This document shows positions 44,390-54,040 of a stretch of 64,000 nt of DNA, in pieces (the first letter of the stretch is position 1; every line of letters starts with the position of its first letter). The DNA is from Yoonia sp. GPGPB17 (lineage in GTDB: Bacteria > Pseudomonadota > Alphaproteobacteria > Rhodobacterales > Rhodobacteraceae), in assembly GCF_037892195.1 (NCBI RefSeq), contig NZ_JATACI010000002.1:744001-808000 (forward strand), read 5' to 3'. Under the pieces are notes generated by a model that did no database searches, had not been told where the DNA came from, and worked only from the letters and a program-made list of their open reading frames with translations. Made by a program: the position numbers and the translations under genes.

Positions 44390-45370
44390 TTAGTTGCCAA
44401 AGATCTGGTCAGCAGGGATGTCTGCGCCTGCGTTCTCAATGAACCACTCCGCCGCACCGGGGTGCCATGGCAGAACGCCTGCGTTCTTTGTGTAGTTCTC
44501 TGGCAATGTGGACCGTGCCGCACGGTGGATGTTCACCATACGCTCGTTGTCGGACATGACGACATCGACAGCTGCTTTGACGAAGGACGCGGGCAGATCA
44601 CAGTTCGCGATTGCAAAGTTCCACATGGACACGGAACGCGCATCGCTCTCCAGTGTTGTGTAGGTGTCAGCCGCGATATCGAAAGAGGCCACTGGGAAGG
44701 CTGCCTGAATCTGGGCCTGCTCTTCTTCTGTGAATTCGATGATGTTGACGTCTGTCTGCACTTCCAACTGCGATACGGCAGGCACTGGCACACCAGCCGC
44801 AAATGCGATCACGTCCAGCAGGCCATCCTGCAACTGACCACCAAGGTCGTTCCAACCGCCGTTGCGGCGCTCGAAGTTCACGCCAAGCTCTTCCATCATC
44901 CGCGGGAAGTATGTGTCGGATGTGGAGCCAGCCGGGCCAAAGCCGATGCGTGCGCCGTCAGGGATCTCATCGATGGATGTGATGCCGGATGAAGACAATG
45001 CCGTGACCGAGAATGGTGTCTGGTACATAGGGAACATTGCACAAGCGTTGGTCATTTGCAGACCGGGTGCAATTGGGTTCGTGCCAGCGATGGATTCCGC
45101 TGCTGGACCCATTGTTGTCATGCCGAACTGTGCGTCACCTGTGTGCACAAGTGCCATGTTCTGCATGGGGCCACCGGTGACTTCACCGCCACCTGTCAGG
45201 CCCAGCTCTTCTGCGACCAGGTTCGCCCAGCCGGACCCATAGGCGAAATATGTGCCGCCTTGGGATGCCGTGCCGACTGTAAAGCTTTCTGGCCAATCGG
45301 CTGTGTGGCCGTCGGCAAATGCGGTTGTGGCCGTCAGGGCCGTTGTCGCGATAAGTGCTGCGAGTTTCAT
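44390..45370 (-). CDS. TAXI family TRAP transporter solute-binding protein
   Basis: The protein of 326 residues has a signal peptide over about residues 1-19 (MKLAALIATTALTATTAFA) and a mature domain with SFTVGTASQGGTYFAYGSGWANLVAEEL, the classic TAXI start, and ARIGFGPAGSTSDTYFPRMMEELG in the middle. It binds an organic acid in the periplasm for the fused permease downstream. GGAGGACG stands about 10 bases before the ATG. Here it lies beside DctB/DctD regulators, which more often flank DctP-type systems. Confidence 0.93.
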   Translation of the reverse strand: MKLAALIATTALTATTAFADGHTADWPESFTVGTASQGGTYFAYGSGWANLVAEELGLTGGGEVTGGPMQNMALVHTGDAQFGMTTMGPAAESIAGTNPIAPGLQMTNACAMFPMYQTPFSVTALSSSGITSIDEIPDGARIGFGPAGSTSDTYFPRMMEELGVNFERRNGGWNDLGGQLQDGLLDVIAFAAGVPVPAVSQLEVQTDVNIIEFTEEEQAQIQAAFPVASFDIAADTYTTLESDARSVSMWNFAIANCDLPASFVKAAVDVVMSDNERMVNIHRAARSTLPENYTKNAGVLPWHPGAAEWFIENAGADIPADQIFGN

Positions 45371-45591
45371 AAGGGTCGTCCTCCACTATTTATTTGCTGA
45401 TCCCCCCTGGATCAGGTCGTGACGTAATGCACTGTGAATGCAGTTAGGCCAGATGCGGGGTTCTTCCACCTAGCCTTCATCGCAAAACAAGATGCATAAA
45501 GCTATGTTTGCGATAACAGACAGCATTTGGATCGCAGGATGGGTCGAAAAGGGATCAATTGGCCCAAAACATGGGTGCAAAAGGGGACATG

Positions 45592-46929
45592 TCAGGCATC
45601 ACTGTCTGCATCGGCCTTTGATATCCCGTGTTTTTGCATCTTCTCATAGAGCGCTTTACGGGACAAACCCAATGTCTCATAGGTTTGCTTCAGACTGCCG
45701 TTCTGCGATGTGAGCGCCGCAAGGATCAGTGACTTTTCGTGTGCGGCCATTTTGTTGGCAAGGCTCGTTGCGGTCTCATCCGGGGCTGCACCACTGCTTG
45801 GATCAAGCCCGAGCACAAAGCGATCCGCCGCATTGCGCAATTCACGCACGTTGCCCGGCCAGTCTTGCGTTGCCATGGCCGACAGCACATCGGCCGGTAT
45901 GTCAGGCAGTTGCTTTGAATACCGCGCCGCCGCCTGCGCTGCGAGGTTGAGAAACAGCGACGGCACGTCATCGCGGCGGTCGCGCAGCGGTGGGACATGC
46001 AATGTCACGACATTCAGACGATACAGCAGGTCAGCGCGGAACGTGCCGGCATTGACCGCTGCCGCAAGGTCGGTTTTCGCGGCGGCGATCACGCGGATAT
46101 CCAGCGCAACAGGATCGTTGGCCCCCAGCCGGGTGATCTGCCGCTCTTGTATAGCGTGGAGCAGTTTTGCCTGCACGGCCACCGGTAAGCTGTCGATCTC
46201 ATCAAGAAAGACGGTGCCCTGGCGCGCGAACTCAAACTTGCCGAAACGGGCACGCATGGCACCGGGAAAGGCGCCAGCTTCATGACCAAATAATTCACTT
46301 TCAACAAGATCGACAGGCAGGGCGGCACAATTGATATGAACGAAGGGGTGCGGCCCGCGTGCGGACAGGTCATGCAGCGCATGGGCAGTGACATCCTTGC
46401 CGACCCCTGTGTCGCCCGTGATCAGAACATCAGCATCGGTCGCGGCGATGGTCCGGACTTCCTTGCGTAGCGCAACCATCGCATCGGACCGGCCAATCAA
46501 CCGCGCCTCCAGCTTGTCGCGTCCGCCAACTTCACGCTTGAGCGCGCGGTTCTCAATTGTCAGGCGGCGCTTGTCCAAGGCGCGCTGGATTGTCGAGACC
46601 AGACGCGACGGTGCAAAGGGCTTTTCAATAAAGTCGTAGGCCCCTTCGCGCATGGATTCGACGGCGAGGTTCACGTCACCATGGCCTGTCACCAGGATCA
46701 CGGGGAACTCTGGATCAACTTCCAGTGCCTTGCGCATAAGCCAAAGCCCGTCATGACCCGGCATGCGAATGTCGGTGACCAACACACCGGGAAAGCCGCG
46801 GCTAATCTGTGCGAGAGCCAATTCTGCCTTATCGAGGATTGTCACGGGGATGTCGGCCAGCATCAAGGTCTGGCCGGTCGCGTGCCGCAACTCTTCTTCA
46901 TCATCGACGAATAATACTGTCTGTTTCAT
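45592..46929 (-). CDS. sigma-54 response regulator of the DctD type
   Basis: The regulator of 445 residues has three domains. The receiver has DD at 9-10 and phospho-Asp in VTDIRMPGHD (D53). An AAA+ domain follows with Walker A GDTGVGKD, the loop GAFPGA and Walker B FLDEIDSLP. A C-terminal Fis-type HTH contains GSLKQTYETLGLSRKALYEKM. The loop that contacts sigma-54 has Pro where most members have GAFTGA. The partner kinase overlaps the start by four bases. I expect it to activate the TAXI-TRAP operon downstream, but I could not find a clear -24/-12 promoter there. Confidence 0.9.
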   Translation of the reverse strand: MKQTVLFVDDEEELRHATGQTLMLADIPVTILDKAELALAQISRGFPGVLVTDIRMPGHDGLWLMRKALEVDPEFPVILVTGHGDVNLAVESMREGAYDFIEKPFAPSRLVSTIQRALDKRRLTIENRALKREVGGRDKLEARLIGRSDAMVALRKEVRTIAATDADVLITGDTGVGKDVTAHALHDLSARGPHPFVHINCAALPVDLVESELFGHEAGAFPGAMRARFGKFEFARQGTVFLDEIDSLPVAVQAKLLHAIQERQITRLGANDPVALDIRVIAAAKTDLAAAVNAGTFRADLLYRLNVVTLHVPPLRDRRDDVPSLFLNLAAQAAARYSKQLPDIPADVLSAMATQDWPGNVRELRNAADRFVLGLDPSSGAAPDETATSLANKMAAHEKSLILAALTSQNGSLKQTYETLGLSRKALYEKMQKHGISKADADSDA

Positions 46930-48722
46930 TGCGCAGCGACTTCAATCGGTGTGGCAAGCTGTAGAGCAACGGAGAATACAGCGCCGCCGTCGGTGTGATT
47001 TGCGACCGAGAGTGTGCCCCCAAAGTCGCTGACGATATTATAAGAGATCGACAAGCCAAGCCCCAGCCCCTTACCCGGTGCTTTAGTCGTAAAGAACGGA
47101 TCAAAGATATTGGCAATTCTGTCTGGCGCGATACCGGGCCCGGTATCGCGGACCTGTAAAGTGGTGTCATCAATCGTCAGGGTCACGATCCGGTTGGTCT
47201 GATCTTCCATCGCATCAAGCGCATTGTTGATCAGGTTTACGATGACCTGTTGCAGGCGGACATGGCCACCTGTCACCCAAATTTCGGCTGTCGGGGGGCT
47301 ATAGGCAATTTCGCCGCCCTCTGACGCCAAACGCATCTCGACCACGGCAAGCGCGTCTTGAATGACGGCATTGAGCAGCAAGGGGCCTGTCGCCTGCTGC
47401 GGTCGTCGGGCGAAGTTACGCAGATGAGCCGAGATTGTTGCCATCCGGTCTGCCATTTTTGAGATACGTGAGATGTTGTCCTGTGCCTCCGGCAGCCGGT
47501 CACGCTCTAGAAACGCGCTGGCATTGTCAGCGTAGGATTTCACTGCGGCCAGCGGCTGGTTGAATTCATGGCTTAGCGCCGCTGACATCTGCCCAAGCGC
47601 GGACAGCTTGCCTGCCTGAATCAGATCGGTCTGGGTTTGTCTCAGATCACCTAAGGCGGTTTGCAGGTCCGCTGTGCGTTCGGCAACTGCTGCCTCCAGC
47701 ATGCGTTTCGCCTCCTGCTCCTTTGCAAAGGCCTCGGCCTGGCGGGCCTGTTTCAGCAGATAGGCAAGCAGGGCCGCAAGGGCGAGCAGGGCGGTCAGCC
47801 CTGCGATCAAAAGGGTATTCAGGGCATCCAGAGTGGCGGGTCGGCGTGGTGAGAGCGCCGACATCGTCCAATCCAGATCATTCAGACGTAGCGATGTCAG
47901 GACGTAACTCTCGCGCGGATTGCCTTCGATATAGACCTGCTGGGCGTCGTCATTTAGCGGCGTTGACGTCATTGGCAGCAGATCAATCCGATCGATGGGA
48001 TACTGCAGGTTCTGCGCGATCAACCGCAAAGTGGCGTCACTTAGGGGGCGCACCGCTCGAAAGTGCCAATCCGGGCGCGACGACATGAAGACGAAATCGT
48101 TCCGGTCGGCGACCATAAATTCGCTGTCGGCACCACGCCAGATGCTTTCAAAAGCGGAAATGTTGAATTTGATCGCCAGTACACCGACGATCCGTTCACC
48201 TTCTTCAACGGGCGCGGCATAAAAATAACCGCGTTCACCCGTCGTTGTGCCGTAAACCGAGAAACTGGACAGGTCGCCGTTCAGCGCTTGGGTGAAGTAG
48301 CTTTGATAGCTGAAGTTGCGTCCCAGATAACTGCCCGCCTCGCGGTAAGAGGCTGCGGAGATGGTCAGCCCAGAGATATCCATCAGGTAGACGTCAGATG
48401 CTTTCACAGTTGCAGCCGTCTGGCGCAGGTCTTCGTTAACCGTATTGATGAGTGCTGGATCACTGGGGCGGCTCAGCAGCCGTGCAAGTTCGGGTCTTTC
48501 AGCGATAAGGGCGGGCAGGGGGGCATACCGTTCCAGGGCCGCGCGCAGGCCTTCGGCGGCAAGGTTCAATGGGACGGTGTCTTGGGAGGCTTGTTGGCGC
48601 ATGTAATGGCGCTCAAGAGCGGGAAACGATGCGGCACCGGCCAATGCCGTTATTACGGCGATTACAGCAATCAATCCAAATATGCGGTGGCGTGAAAACT
48701 TCATCGCATAAGTATGGGGCAT
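46926..48722 (-). CDS. DctB-type sensor histidine kinase
   Basis: This is a membrane kinase of about 598 residues. It has a first helix near residues 15-30, a periplasmic double-PAS (Cache-like) domain of about 250 residues starting with [10 protein letters not shown] and including [16 protein letters not shown], and a second helix near residue 300. Next come a coiled region ([17 protein letters not shown]), the phospho-acceptor His in [16 protein letters not shown], and NNALDAMED and [13 protein letters not shown] in the ATPase domain. It senses an external organic acid in relatives. The start is uncertain: 48722 or 48704. Confidence 0.88.
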   Translation of the reverse strand: MPHTYAMKFSRHRIFGLIAVIAVITALAGAASFPALERHYMRQQASQDTVPLNLAAEGLRAALERYAPLPALIAERPELARLLSRPSDPALINTVNEDLRQTAATVKASDVYLMDISGLTISAASYREAGSYLGRNFSYQSYFTQALNGDLSSFSVYGTTTGERGYFYAAPVEEGERIVGVLAIKFNISAFESIWRGADSEFMVADRNDFVFMSSRPDWHFRAVRPLSDATLRLIAQNLQYPIDRIDLLPMTSTPLNDDAQQVYIEGNPRESYVLTSLRLNDLDWTMSALSPRRPATLDALNTLLIAGLTALLALAALLAYLLKQARQAEAFAKEQEAKRMLEAAVAERTADLQTALGDLRQTQTDLIQAGKLSALGQMSAALSHEFNQPLAAVKSYADNASAFLERDRLPEAQDNISRISKMADRMATISAHLRNFARRPQQATGPLLLNAVIQDALAVVEMRLASEGGEIAYSPPTAEIWVTGGHVRLQQVIVNLINNALDAMEDQTNRIVTLTIDDTTLQVRDTGPGIAPDRIANIFDPFFTTKAPGKGLGLGLSISYNIVSDFGGTLSVANHTDGGAVFSVALQLATPIEVAAQ

Positions 48723-48788
48723 AGTCTGATGCGCATACAACGTCAAAATTGCCGCTTCAAAAGGGTGGACCATCCAATACAAATCGAA

Positions 48789-48802
48789 TGCAACCGGTTG
48801 CA
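48789..48802. promoter_or_regulatory. LacI-type operator before the IolI-like gene
   Basis: TGCAACCGGTTGCA is a perfect 14-base palindrome with the central CG typical of LacI-family sites. It stands 55 bases before the ATG at 48857, in the only gap large enough for a promoter of the inositol-transport operon. The same core recurs before iolD. The regulator encoded at 52897 is the natural candidate to bind it. Confidence 0.75.
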
Positions 48803-48856
48803 AAAAAATGAAACCCCGCTAGAGTGAGTCGCACTACCGGGGGGAATTTACATCCA

Positions 48857-49684
48857 ATGTTGCCGATTGGACTAAACCATATGACAGTCCCAAACGCCTC
48901 AACCTATCAGCTTTTAGAGGTAGCTGAAGCTTTGGGTTGCGTGGGCGTTGAGCTGCGAAATGACCTTGGGCGCACGCTGTTTGAAGGTGAAGACGCGACG
49001 GCAATTGCAACAACCGCAGCCGCGAAAGGTCAACGGATATTGGCTTTGGCAGAGGTAAAGGCCTTCAATAAAAATCCGGATGACAAACAAGAAGCGGCGC
49101 AAGTACTCATCCATACTGCCGTCGCGTGTGGTGCTGAAGGTGTGGCTCTGATCCCCGCCGTTGCATCTGAAGAGACCAGCCGGGATGATCAACGGATCGC
49201 GCTGCGCCGCGCGCTGGACGTTTTGCAACCGCTTTTGCAAAACGTCGGTCTTAAGGGGTTGATTGAGCCATTGGGCTTTCCCACTAGCACGCTGCGCTTC
49301 AAAGAAGATGTGGTTGCCGTGCTGGATGATATGCATCGTCCGGCCTGTTTTGGCATCGTGCACGACACCTTTCATCACCACGTTGCGGGTGAGGCGAGCA
49401 TCTATGCCGATCTCACCGCTATCGTGCATATCTCTGGCGTCACTGATCCCGTGCCGAAGGCTGATCAGATGACCGATGCGCACCGCGTGCTGGTTGATCG
49501 GGATGATCGGCTGGACAATATCGAACAGCTCCGCAAATTAAACGCTGCTGGATACACCGGGCCCGCCTCATTCGAAGCCTTCGCCCCCAGCATTCACGAC
49601 ATGAAAGACCCGACCGCCGCCTTGGCCGGGTCAATCGCATTCATCAATTCGCAGCTTGCCGATGTGACGGTGGGGGCGGCGTGA
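48857..49684 (+). CDS. IolI-like TIM-barrel isomerase/epimerase
   Basis: The protein of about 275 residues belongs to the xylose-isomerase-like TIM-barrel family. It contains LLEVAEALGCVGVELRND near the start, KGLIEPLGFPTSTLRFKED in the middle and FGIVHDTFHHHVAG, with metal-ligand Glu, Asp and His positions. The N-terminus starting LPIGLNHMTVPNASTYQ resembles IolI (2-keto-myo-inositol isomerase) and related epimerases. I use the ATG at 48857 and not the GTG 11 codons earlier. It is the first gene of an operon preceded by the LacI-type operator and followed by an importer. Confidence 0.78.
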   Translation: MLPIGLNHMTVPNASTYQLLEVAEALGCVGVELRNDLGRTLFEGEDATAIATTAAAKGQRILALAEVKAFNKNPDDKQEAAQVLIHTAVACGAEGVALIPAVASEETSRDDQRIALRRALDVLQPLLQNVGLKGLIEPLGFPTSTLRFKEDVVAVLDDMHRPACFGIVHDTFHHHVAGEASIYADLTAIVHISGVTDPVPKADQMTDAHRVLVDRDDRLDNIEQLRKLNAAGYTGPASFEAFAPSIHDMKDPTAALAGSIAFINSQLADVTVGAA

Positions 49685-49757
49685 TGAACCAATCGCCTCA
49701 GACAGAGGTCCCGGTTTTAGTATCTCGTGCGCCGGGCACGAAACTTGGGAGGAAACC

Positions 49758-50702
49758 ATGAAGAAGATCCTATTGGCCGCTGGCCTTTCCACGCTCATGA
49801 TGGGCACCACCGCGATGGCGGAACTGCAAATCGGCGTCTCCGTTGCGCGTTTCGACGACAATGGTCTGACCGTCATGCGTAACGGTATGACAGCTTATGA
49901 CGATGCAAGCGATGAGGTCAGCCTGCAAATGGAAGACGCAACCGATGATGTGGCCAAGCAACTTGACCAGATCAACAACTTCATCGCGTCTGGCGTAGAT
50001 GCGATCATCGTAAACGCTGTGGACACAAACGCGACCGAGGCGATGTCAAATGCGGCTGCGGCGGCTGGTGTGCCACTGGTGTACGTCAACCGTCAACCAA
50101 TCAACATGGACACACTGCCGGACGGTCAGGCCTTCGTGGCATCCAACGAAATCGAGTCCGGTACATTGGCTGCATTCCAGATGTGCCGTCAGCTGCGTGC
50201 TGAGGGCAAAGCCGGTGGTGCGCAGGCCTATGTTCTGGTGGGTCAGCTGTCCAACCAGGCGGCAGTTCAGCGCACAAAGGACTTCCATGACGTGATCGGC
50301 ATGGACATGTGTAACTTCATCACCATCATTGACGAGCAGACAGCCAACTGGTCCCGCGACGAAGCGAATGACTTGATGACAAACTGGTTGTCCTCAGGTG
50401 ATGAATTCGACGCGGTCTTTGGCAACAATGACGAGATGGCATTGGGTGCTATTCAGGCAATGAAAGCGGCTGGCATTTCCATGGACGACGTCGTCGTTGG
50501 TGGCGTTGACGCGACATCCGATGCGCTGTTGGCAATGTCTGCTGGCGACATGGACGTTACCGTGTTCCAAGACCTTGCAGGTCAGGGCTTAAGCTCTATC
50601 GAGACTGCAATGGCGCTCGTGAAGGGCGAAGACGTGGACAAGACCGTCTTCATCCCGTTCAAGTTGGTTACGCCGGACAACCTGTCTGACTTCATTCAAT
50701 AA
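49758..50702 (+). CDS. sugar/inositol ABC transporter substrate-binding protein
   Basis: The protein of 314 residues has a signal peptide over about residues 1-21 and a periplasmic-binding-protein type I fold of the ribose/inositol class: IGVSVARFDDNGLTVMRNGM at the mature start, ASGVDAIIVNAVDTNATEAMSNAA and VFGNNDEMALGAIQAM. GGGAGGAAACC precedes the ATG. Because it sits with IolI-like and iol genes, myo-inositol is the best guess for its ligand (IbpA/IatA-type system). The gene is intact although it contains the string GCTTAAGC in frame. Confidence 0.9.
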   Translation: MKKILLAAGLSTLMMGTTAMAELQIGVSVARFDDNGLTVMRNGMTAYDDASDEVSLQMEDATDDVAKQLDQINNFIASGVDAIIVNAVDTNATEAMSNAAAAAGVPLVYVNRQPINMDTLPDGQAFVASNEIESGTLAAFQMCRQLRAEGKAGGAQAYVLVGQLSNQAAVQRTKDFHDVIGMDMCNFITIIDEQTANWSRDEANDLMTNWLSSGDEFDAVFGNNDEMALGAIQAMKAAGISMDDVVVGGVDATSDALLAMSAGDMDVTVFQDLAGQGLSSIETAMALVKGEDVDKTVFIPFKLVTPDNLSDFIQ

Positions 50703-50799
50703 GCCTTCCCGATAGGCTTGATGAACTGTGTGAGGGCGGGCGACTGTCCTCACACAACCACCAAACAAGAGATGACGATTAGGGGGAGGGATCTGACAG

Positions 50800-51873
50800 A
50801 TGTCAGAGAATAGTGACGGCGTCGGTGGGCTGACGTTTGATAAATCGAAGCGCCAATGGCCAAACGAGTTGAATGTGTTTGGTGCGCTTATCCTCATCAT
50901 CATTGTCTTTGAGATATTGGGCGCGTTTTTTGTGGGCCAAAGCTTGCTCTTTGACTCAAACGATCGCTTCGACAGCATCTTTAACGAGGCGCGTTTGCGC
51001 ATCATCATTATTCAGGTCGCCATTATCGGCATTATTGCAATTGGCGTCACACAGGTGATCATCACCGCGGGCATTGACCTGTCATCTGGTTCCGTCGTTG
51101 GCGCGACGGCAATGATTGCGATGAGCTTTGCGCAAGTTGCCACGGTAAACGGTGCGCCAAACCCAAAGGCTATCTTTGGGGAATGGGCGCTTGATCTTCC
51201 TGTCATTGTGCCAGTTTTCGTCGGTCTTGCGGTGGGTTTCACTGCCGGTCTGATCAACGGAATATTGGTCGCCTATTCGCGCATTCCACCCTTCATTGCG
51301 ACCCTTGGCATGATGTTGTTTGCGCGCGGCGTCGCGCAGTGGTGGTCGCTGGGTAACCCGGTGTCTTTCCCCACTGAGGCCTATGCAAAGATCGGCGCAG
51401 GCATGATGCCGGTGATCATCTTCCTGTCACTGGCTGTGCTGTTCCACATCATCATGAACTACACCGTTTACGGCAAACACACCTATGCGATTGGCTCGAA
51501 CGAGCAGGCCGCGCGAATGTCGGGCATCAACGTGCCGCGCCATCTTGTGCTGGTCTATGTGATTGCGGGTATGCTGGCCGGTCTGGCCGCCGTGATCCTG
51601 ACCTCCAAGAACCTTACCGCGCAATCCGGCATGGGCCTGACCTATGAGTTGGAGGCGATTGCCATGGCCGTGATCGGCGGCGTGTCGCTGTTTGGCGGAC
51701 GTGGGTCCATCATCGGGACCGTCATAGGCGCGCTGATTATCGGGGTGATTACCTCTGGCTTCACCTTTCTGCGTCTTGGCGCATTCTATCAGGAAATGGT
51801 GCTGGGCATGATCATCGTTGGTGCTGTGGCACTTGATCAATGGCAACAACAACGTGCTGCGGCGCGGGCATAA
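50800..51873 (+). CDS. sugar/inositol ABC transporter permease
   Basis: The permease of 357 residues has about ten helices in the RbsC/XylH family. Helix stretches are VAIIGIIAIGVTQVIITAGIDLSSGS around residues 70-95 and AYSRIPPFIATLGMMLFARG, and the C-terminal YELEAIAMAVIGGVSLFGGRGSIIGTVIGAL is the family signature. A strong AGGGGGAGGG binding site precedes the ATG. It should form the channel with the ATPase at 51887 for the binding protein upstream. Confidence 0.93.
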   Translation: MSENSDGVGGLTFDKSKRQWPNELNVFGALILIIIVFEILGAFFVGQSLLFDSNDRFDSIFNEARLRIIIIQVAIIGIIAIGVTQVIITAGIDLSSGSVVGATAMIAMSFAQVATVNGAPNPKAIFGEWALDLPVIVPVFVGLAVGFTAGLINGILVAYSRIPPFIATLGMMLFARGVAQWWSLGNPVSFPTEAYAKIGAGMMPVIIFLSLAVLFHIIMNYTVYGKHTYAIGSNEQAARMSGINVPRHLVLVYVIAGMLAGLAAVILTSKNLTAQSGMGLTYELEAIAMAVIGGVSLFGGRGSIIGTVIGALIIGVITSGFTFLRLGAFYQEMVLGMIIVGAVALDQWQQQRAAARA

Positions 51874-51886
51874 GGAGGCAAGAGAC

Positions 51887-52660
51887 ATGTCAGATATCAT
51901 TCTGGAAACCAAAGGCCTCACCAAGCACTATGGTGGTGTACATGCCCTTGAAGACGCGGACTTTGTGCTTAAGCATGGCGAACACGTCGCGATCATGGGG
52001 GACAACGGGGCAGGGAAATCCACCTTTGTCCGCCAGATCACGGGCGTCGAACAACGCACCCGTGGCACCGTTGTGTTTGATGGCGAGGAAGTGAGTTTTG
52101 CTGGTCCATTGGATGCCCGCGAAGCCGGGATTGAAACGGTGTTCCAAACTCTTGCGCTTGCCGATGATTTGAACGTCCCGGACAATCTGTTCCTGGGCCG
52201 TGAAAAGACAAAGTTCGATTGGCTGGGGCCGTTTCGCTTTCTCGACTATGCCGCGATGCGCGAGGACACGAAGGCAGGTTTGGTGAAGACCGGCGTCAAG
52301 ATTCCCAACATCAAGAACACCATTGCCAACATGTCAGGTGGTCAGCGCCAGTGTGTTGCCATCGCACGCACGGCAACCTTTGCCAGTAAACTGACGATCA
52401 TGGACGAACCGACGGCCGCCCTTGGTGTGCAAGAGACCGCGCAGGTGGAAAACATCATCCGGACGCTGAAAGAGCAGGGGGAAAGCCTGATCCTTGTCTC
52501 GCACAACATGCGGCAGGTGTTTGATCTGGTGGATCGGATCATCGTCTTCCGGCGCGGGCGTATTGTCGCGAACCTCAATAAAGAGGATACAGACGGTCAG
52601 GACGTCGTGGCATATATCACCGGCGCAAAAACCGGAGCAGAATATGAAGGCGCCGCCTGA
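51887..52660 (+). CDS. sugar/inositol ABC transporter ATP-binding protein (single ATPase domain)
   Basis: This is an ATPase of 257 residues with Walker A GDNGAGKS at about 38-45, signature NMSGGQRQ, Walker B LTIMDEPTAALG and LILVSHNMRQVFDLVDRIIVFRRG at the end. Unlike RbsA-type proteins it has one ATPase domain, not two, like the FrcA class. GGAGG lies 11 bases before the ATG. A longer frame beginning in the permease gene is not used. The next, very small, gene begins inside its end. Confidence 0.93.
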   Translation: MSDIILETKGLTKHYGGVHALEDADFVLKHGEHVAIMGDNGAGKSTFVRQITGVEQRTRGTVVFDGEEVSFAGPLDAREAGIETVFQTLALADDLNVPDNLFLGREKTKFDWLGPFRFLDYAAMREDTKAGLVKTGVKIPNIKNTIANMSGGQRQCVAIARTATFASKLTIMDEPTAALGVQETAQVENIIRTLKEQGESLILVSHNMRQVFDLVDRIIVFRRGRIVANLNKEDTDGQDVVAYITGAKTGAEYEGAA

Positions 52661-52895
52661 TCGCCCCAAGCCAAAGTTCTTTGACCTGGCAGTCCCGTTC
52701 TTTTTGCCCATTTGGCGGAGGGTACTGACCGCCATTGTGCCCATTCTTTGGGCGACAGTCGAACTGGCGAATGGAGAATCCTTCTGGGCCTTGATTTTCT
52801 TTGCGTTGGGCGTCACGGCGATATGGAAGTTCTATACAGCGGACTGGGCGGCGGTGGCCGCGCAAGCCGAAAAGGACGCGAGGGGAGGCGGCTAG
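52644..52895 (+). CDS. 83-residue membrane protein of the inositol-transport operon
   Basis: The frame begins MKAPPDRPKPKFFDLAVPFF inside the ATPase stop region and encodes two hydrophobic stretches (about residues 18-38 and 46-62) separated by a short turn, then an Ala-rich tail. It ends one base before the LacI regulator start. I recognise no family. Its tight position between the importer ATPase and the regulator, with a 17-base overlap, argues that it is expressed. It may assist the importer in the membrane. Confidence 0.65.
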   Translation: MKAPPDRPKPKFFDLAVPFFLPIWRRVLTAIVPILWATVELANGESFWALIFFALGVTAIWKFYTADWAAVAAQAEKDARGGG

Positions 52896-52896
52896 A

Positions 52897-53892
52897 GTGG
52901 CGGTCACGCTGAAAGATGTAGCAGAACGCGCGGGGGTTTCCCGCTCTGCTGTATCGCGTACCTATACCGAAGGCGCGTCGGTGTCCGAAAAGACCCGGGC
53001 CAAGGTCGAGAAGGCGGCAAATGCACTCGGGTATAGCCCCAATGCGCTGGCCTCATCGCTGACCACGGGACGGACCAAGCTGATCGGGCTGGTGTCGAAC
53101 AACTTTCACAACCCCATTTTTCTGGAGGTCTTTGACCTTTTCACCAAGGGTCTGCAGGCGCGTGGATTGCGCCCTCTGCTGGTGAACCTGACGGATGAGG
53201 TCGACCCAGAGAATTCCATTCGCATGCTGCGCGCCTATTCGGTGGATGGCGTGATTGTTGCCTCCTCTACATTGCCCGCCACATTCGCAGAAGCTTTCAA
53301 GGACGCCGGTGTGCCGGTTGTGCATTCCTTCGGGCGCCAATCACCCAGCCCCAAAGTGAACGTTTTGGGTATTGATAACATCGAGGCCGGGCGCATGGCC
53401 GGTCAAACGCTGATTGATCGTGGCTATAAACGTGTCGCGTTTCTGGGGGGGCCGAAGTCTGCGACGTCAACGCAGGATCGCTTTGCAGGTTTTGCCGAGG
53501 TCATTGGTGCGTCTGGCATCGAGATGACCGTCACCTATGCCTCGAACTATTCCTTTGACGCTGGCCGTGCAGAAATGCAGCGCTTGCTGCAAAGCACACC
53601 GGCTGAGGCCTATTTCTGCGGTGACGATGTGCTGTCCATCGGGGCGCTGTCCGCGATCGCAGATGTCGGCCTGCACGTGCCGCAAGATATTGGTCTTATC
53701 GGTCTGAATGATATGGAAATGGCGGGCTGGGCGAACATCAACCTGACCACTATCCGCAATCCGGTTGAGCAGATCATTGCGTCTTCGATTGAATTGATAG
53801 AGGCGTCGTTGAACGACGACAGCCGCTACCCAGAGGCGCGGCTGTTCGCTTGTACAATTGTGGAACGGGGCACGCTACGGCCCATCCCTTAG
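52897..53892 (+). CDS. LacI-family transcriptional regulator, likely inositol repressor
   Basis: The regulator of 331 residues starts at a GTG (52897) with GAGG and GGAGG upstream. Residues 2-25 form the HTH VTLKDVAERAGVSRSAVSRTYTEG, followed by the hinge with ANALGYSPNALASSL and a periplasmic-binding-protein-like sensor domain (TGRTKLIGLVSNNF, GLIGLNDMEMAGW). It sits last in the inositol-uptake operon. Two near-identical palindromes with core TTGCAACCGGTTGCAA occur just before the two inositol operons, and they fit LacI-family operators. An inositol derivative is the probable inducer. Confidence 0.9.
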   Translation: MAVTLKDVAERAGVSRSAVSRTYTEGASVSEKTRAKVEKAANALGYSPNALASSLTTGRTKLIGLVSNNFHNPIFLEVFDLFTKGLQARGLRPLLVNLTDEVDPENSIRMLRAYSVDGVIVASSTLPATFAEAFKDAGVPVVHSFGRQSPSPKVNVLGIDNIEAGRMAGQTLIDRGYKRVAFLGGPKSATSTQDRFAGFAEVIGASGIEMTVTYASNYSFDAGRAEMQRLLQSTPAEAYFCGDDVLSIGALSAIADVGLHVPQDIGLIGLNDMEMAGWANINLTTIRNPVEQIIASSIELIEASLNDDSRYPEARLFACTIVERGTLRPIP

Positions 53893-54040
53893 ATGAGCAA
53901 ACATGTGTGCAGGCGCGAATTGTTAGTCTACCTTGATCCTTGAATGCCAATCTAGTCTGAACTAGAAAACAGATATCGGTGCAAGTTGCTGTGAAAGGCA
54001 GTTGAGAACCCAAAGTTGCGTTCACCAATCTTACCCAGCC

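Noticed and set aside
45371..45591. Sigma-54 (-24/-12) promoter before the TAXI gene
   Set aside because: TGGAAGAACCCCGC and TGGCCTAACTGC come close, but the spacing between GG and GC is one or two bases short.
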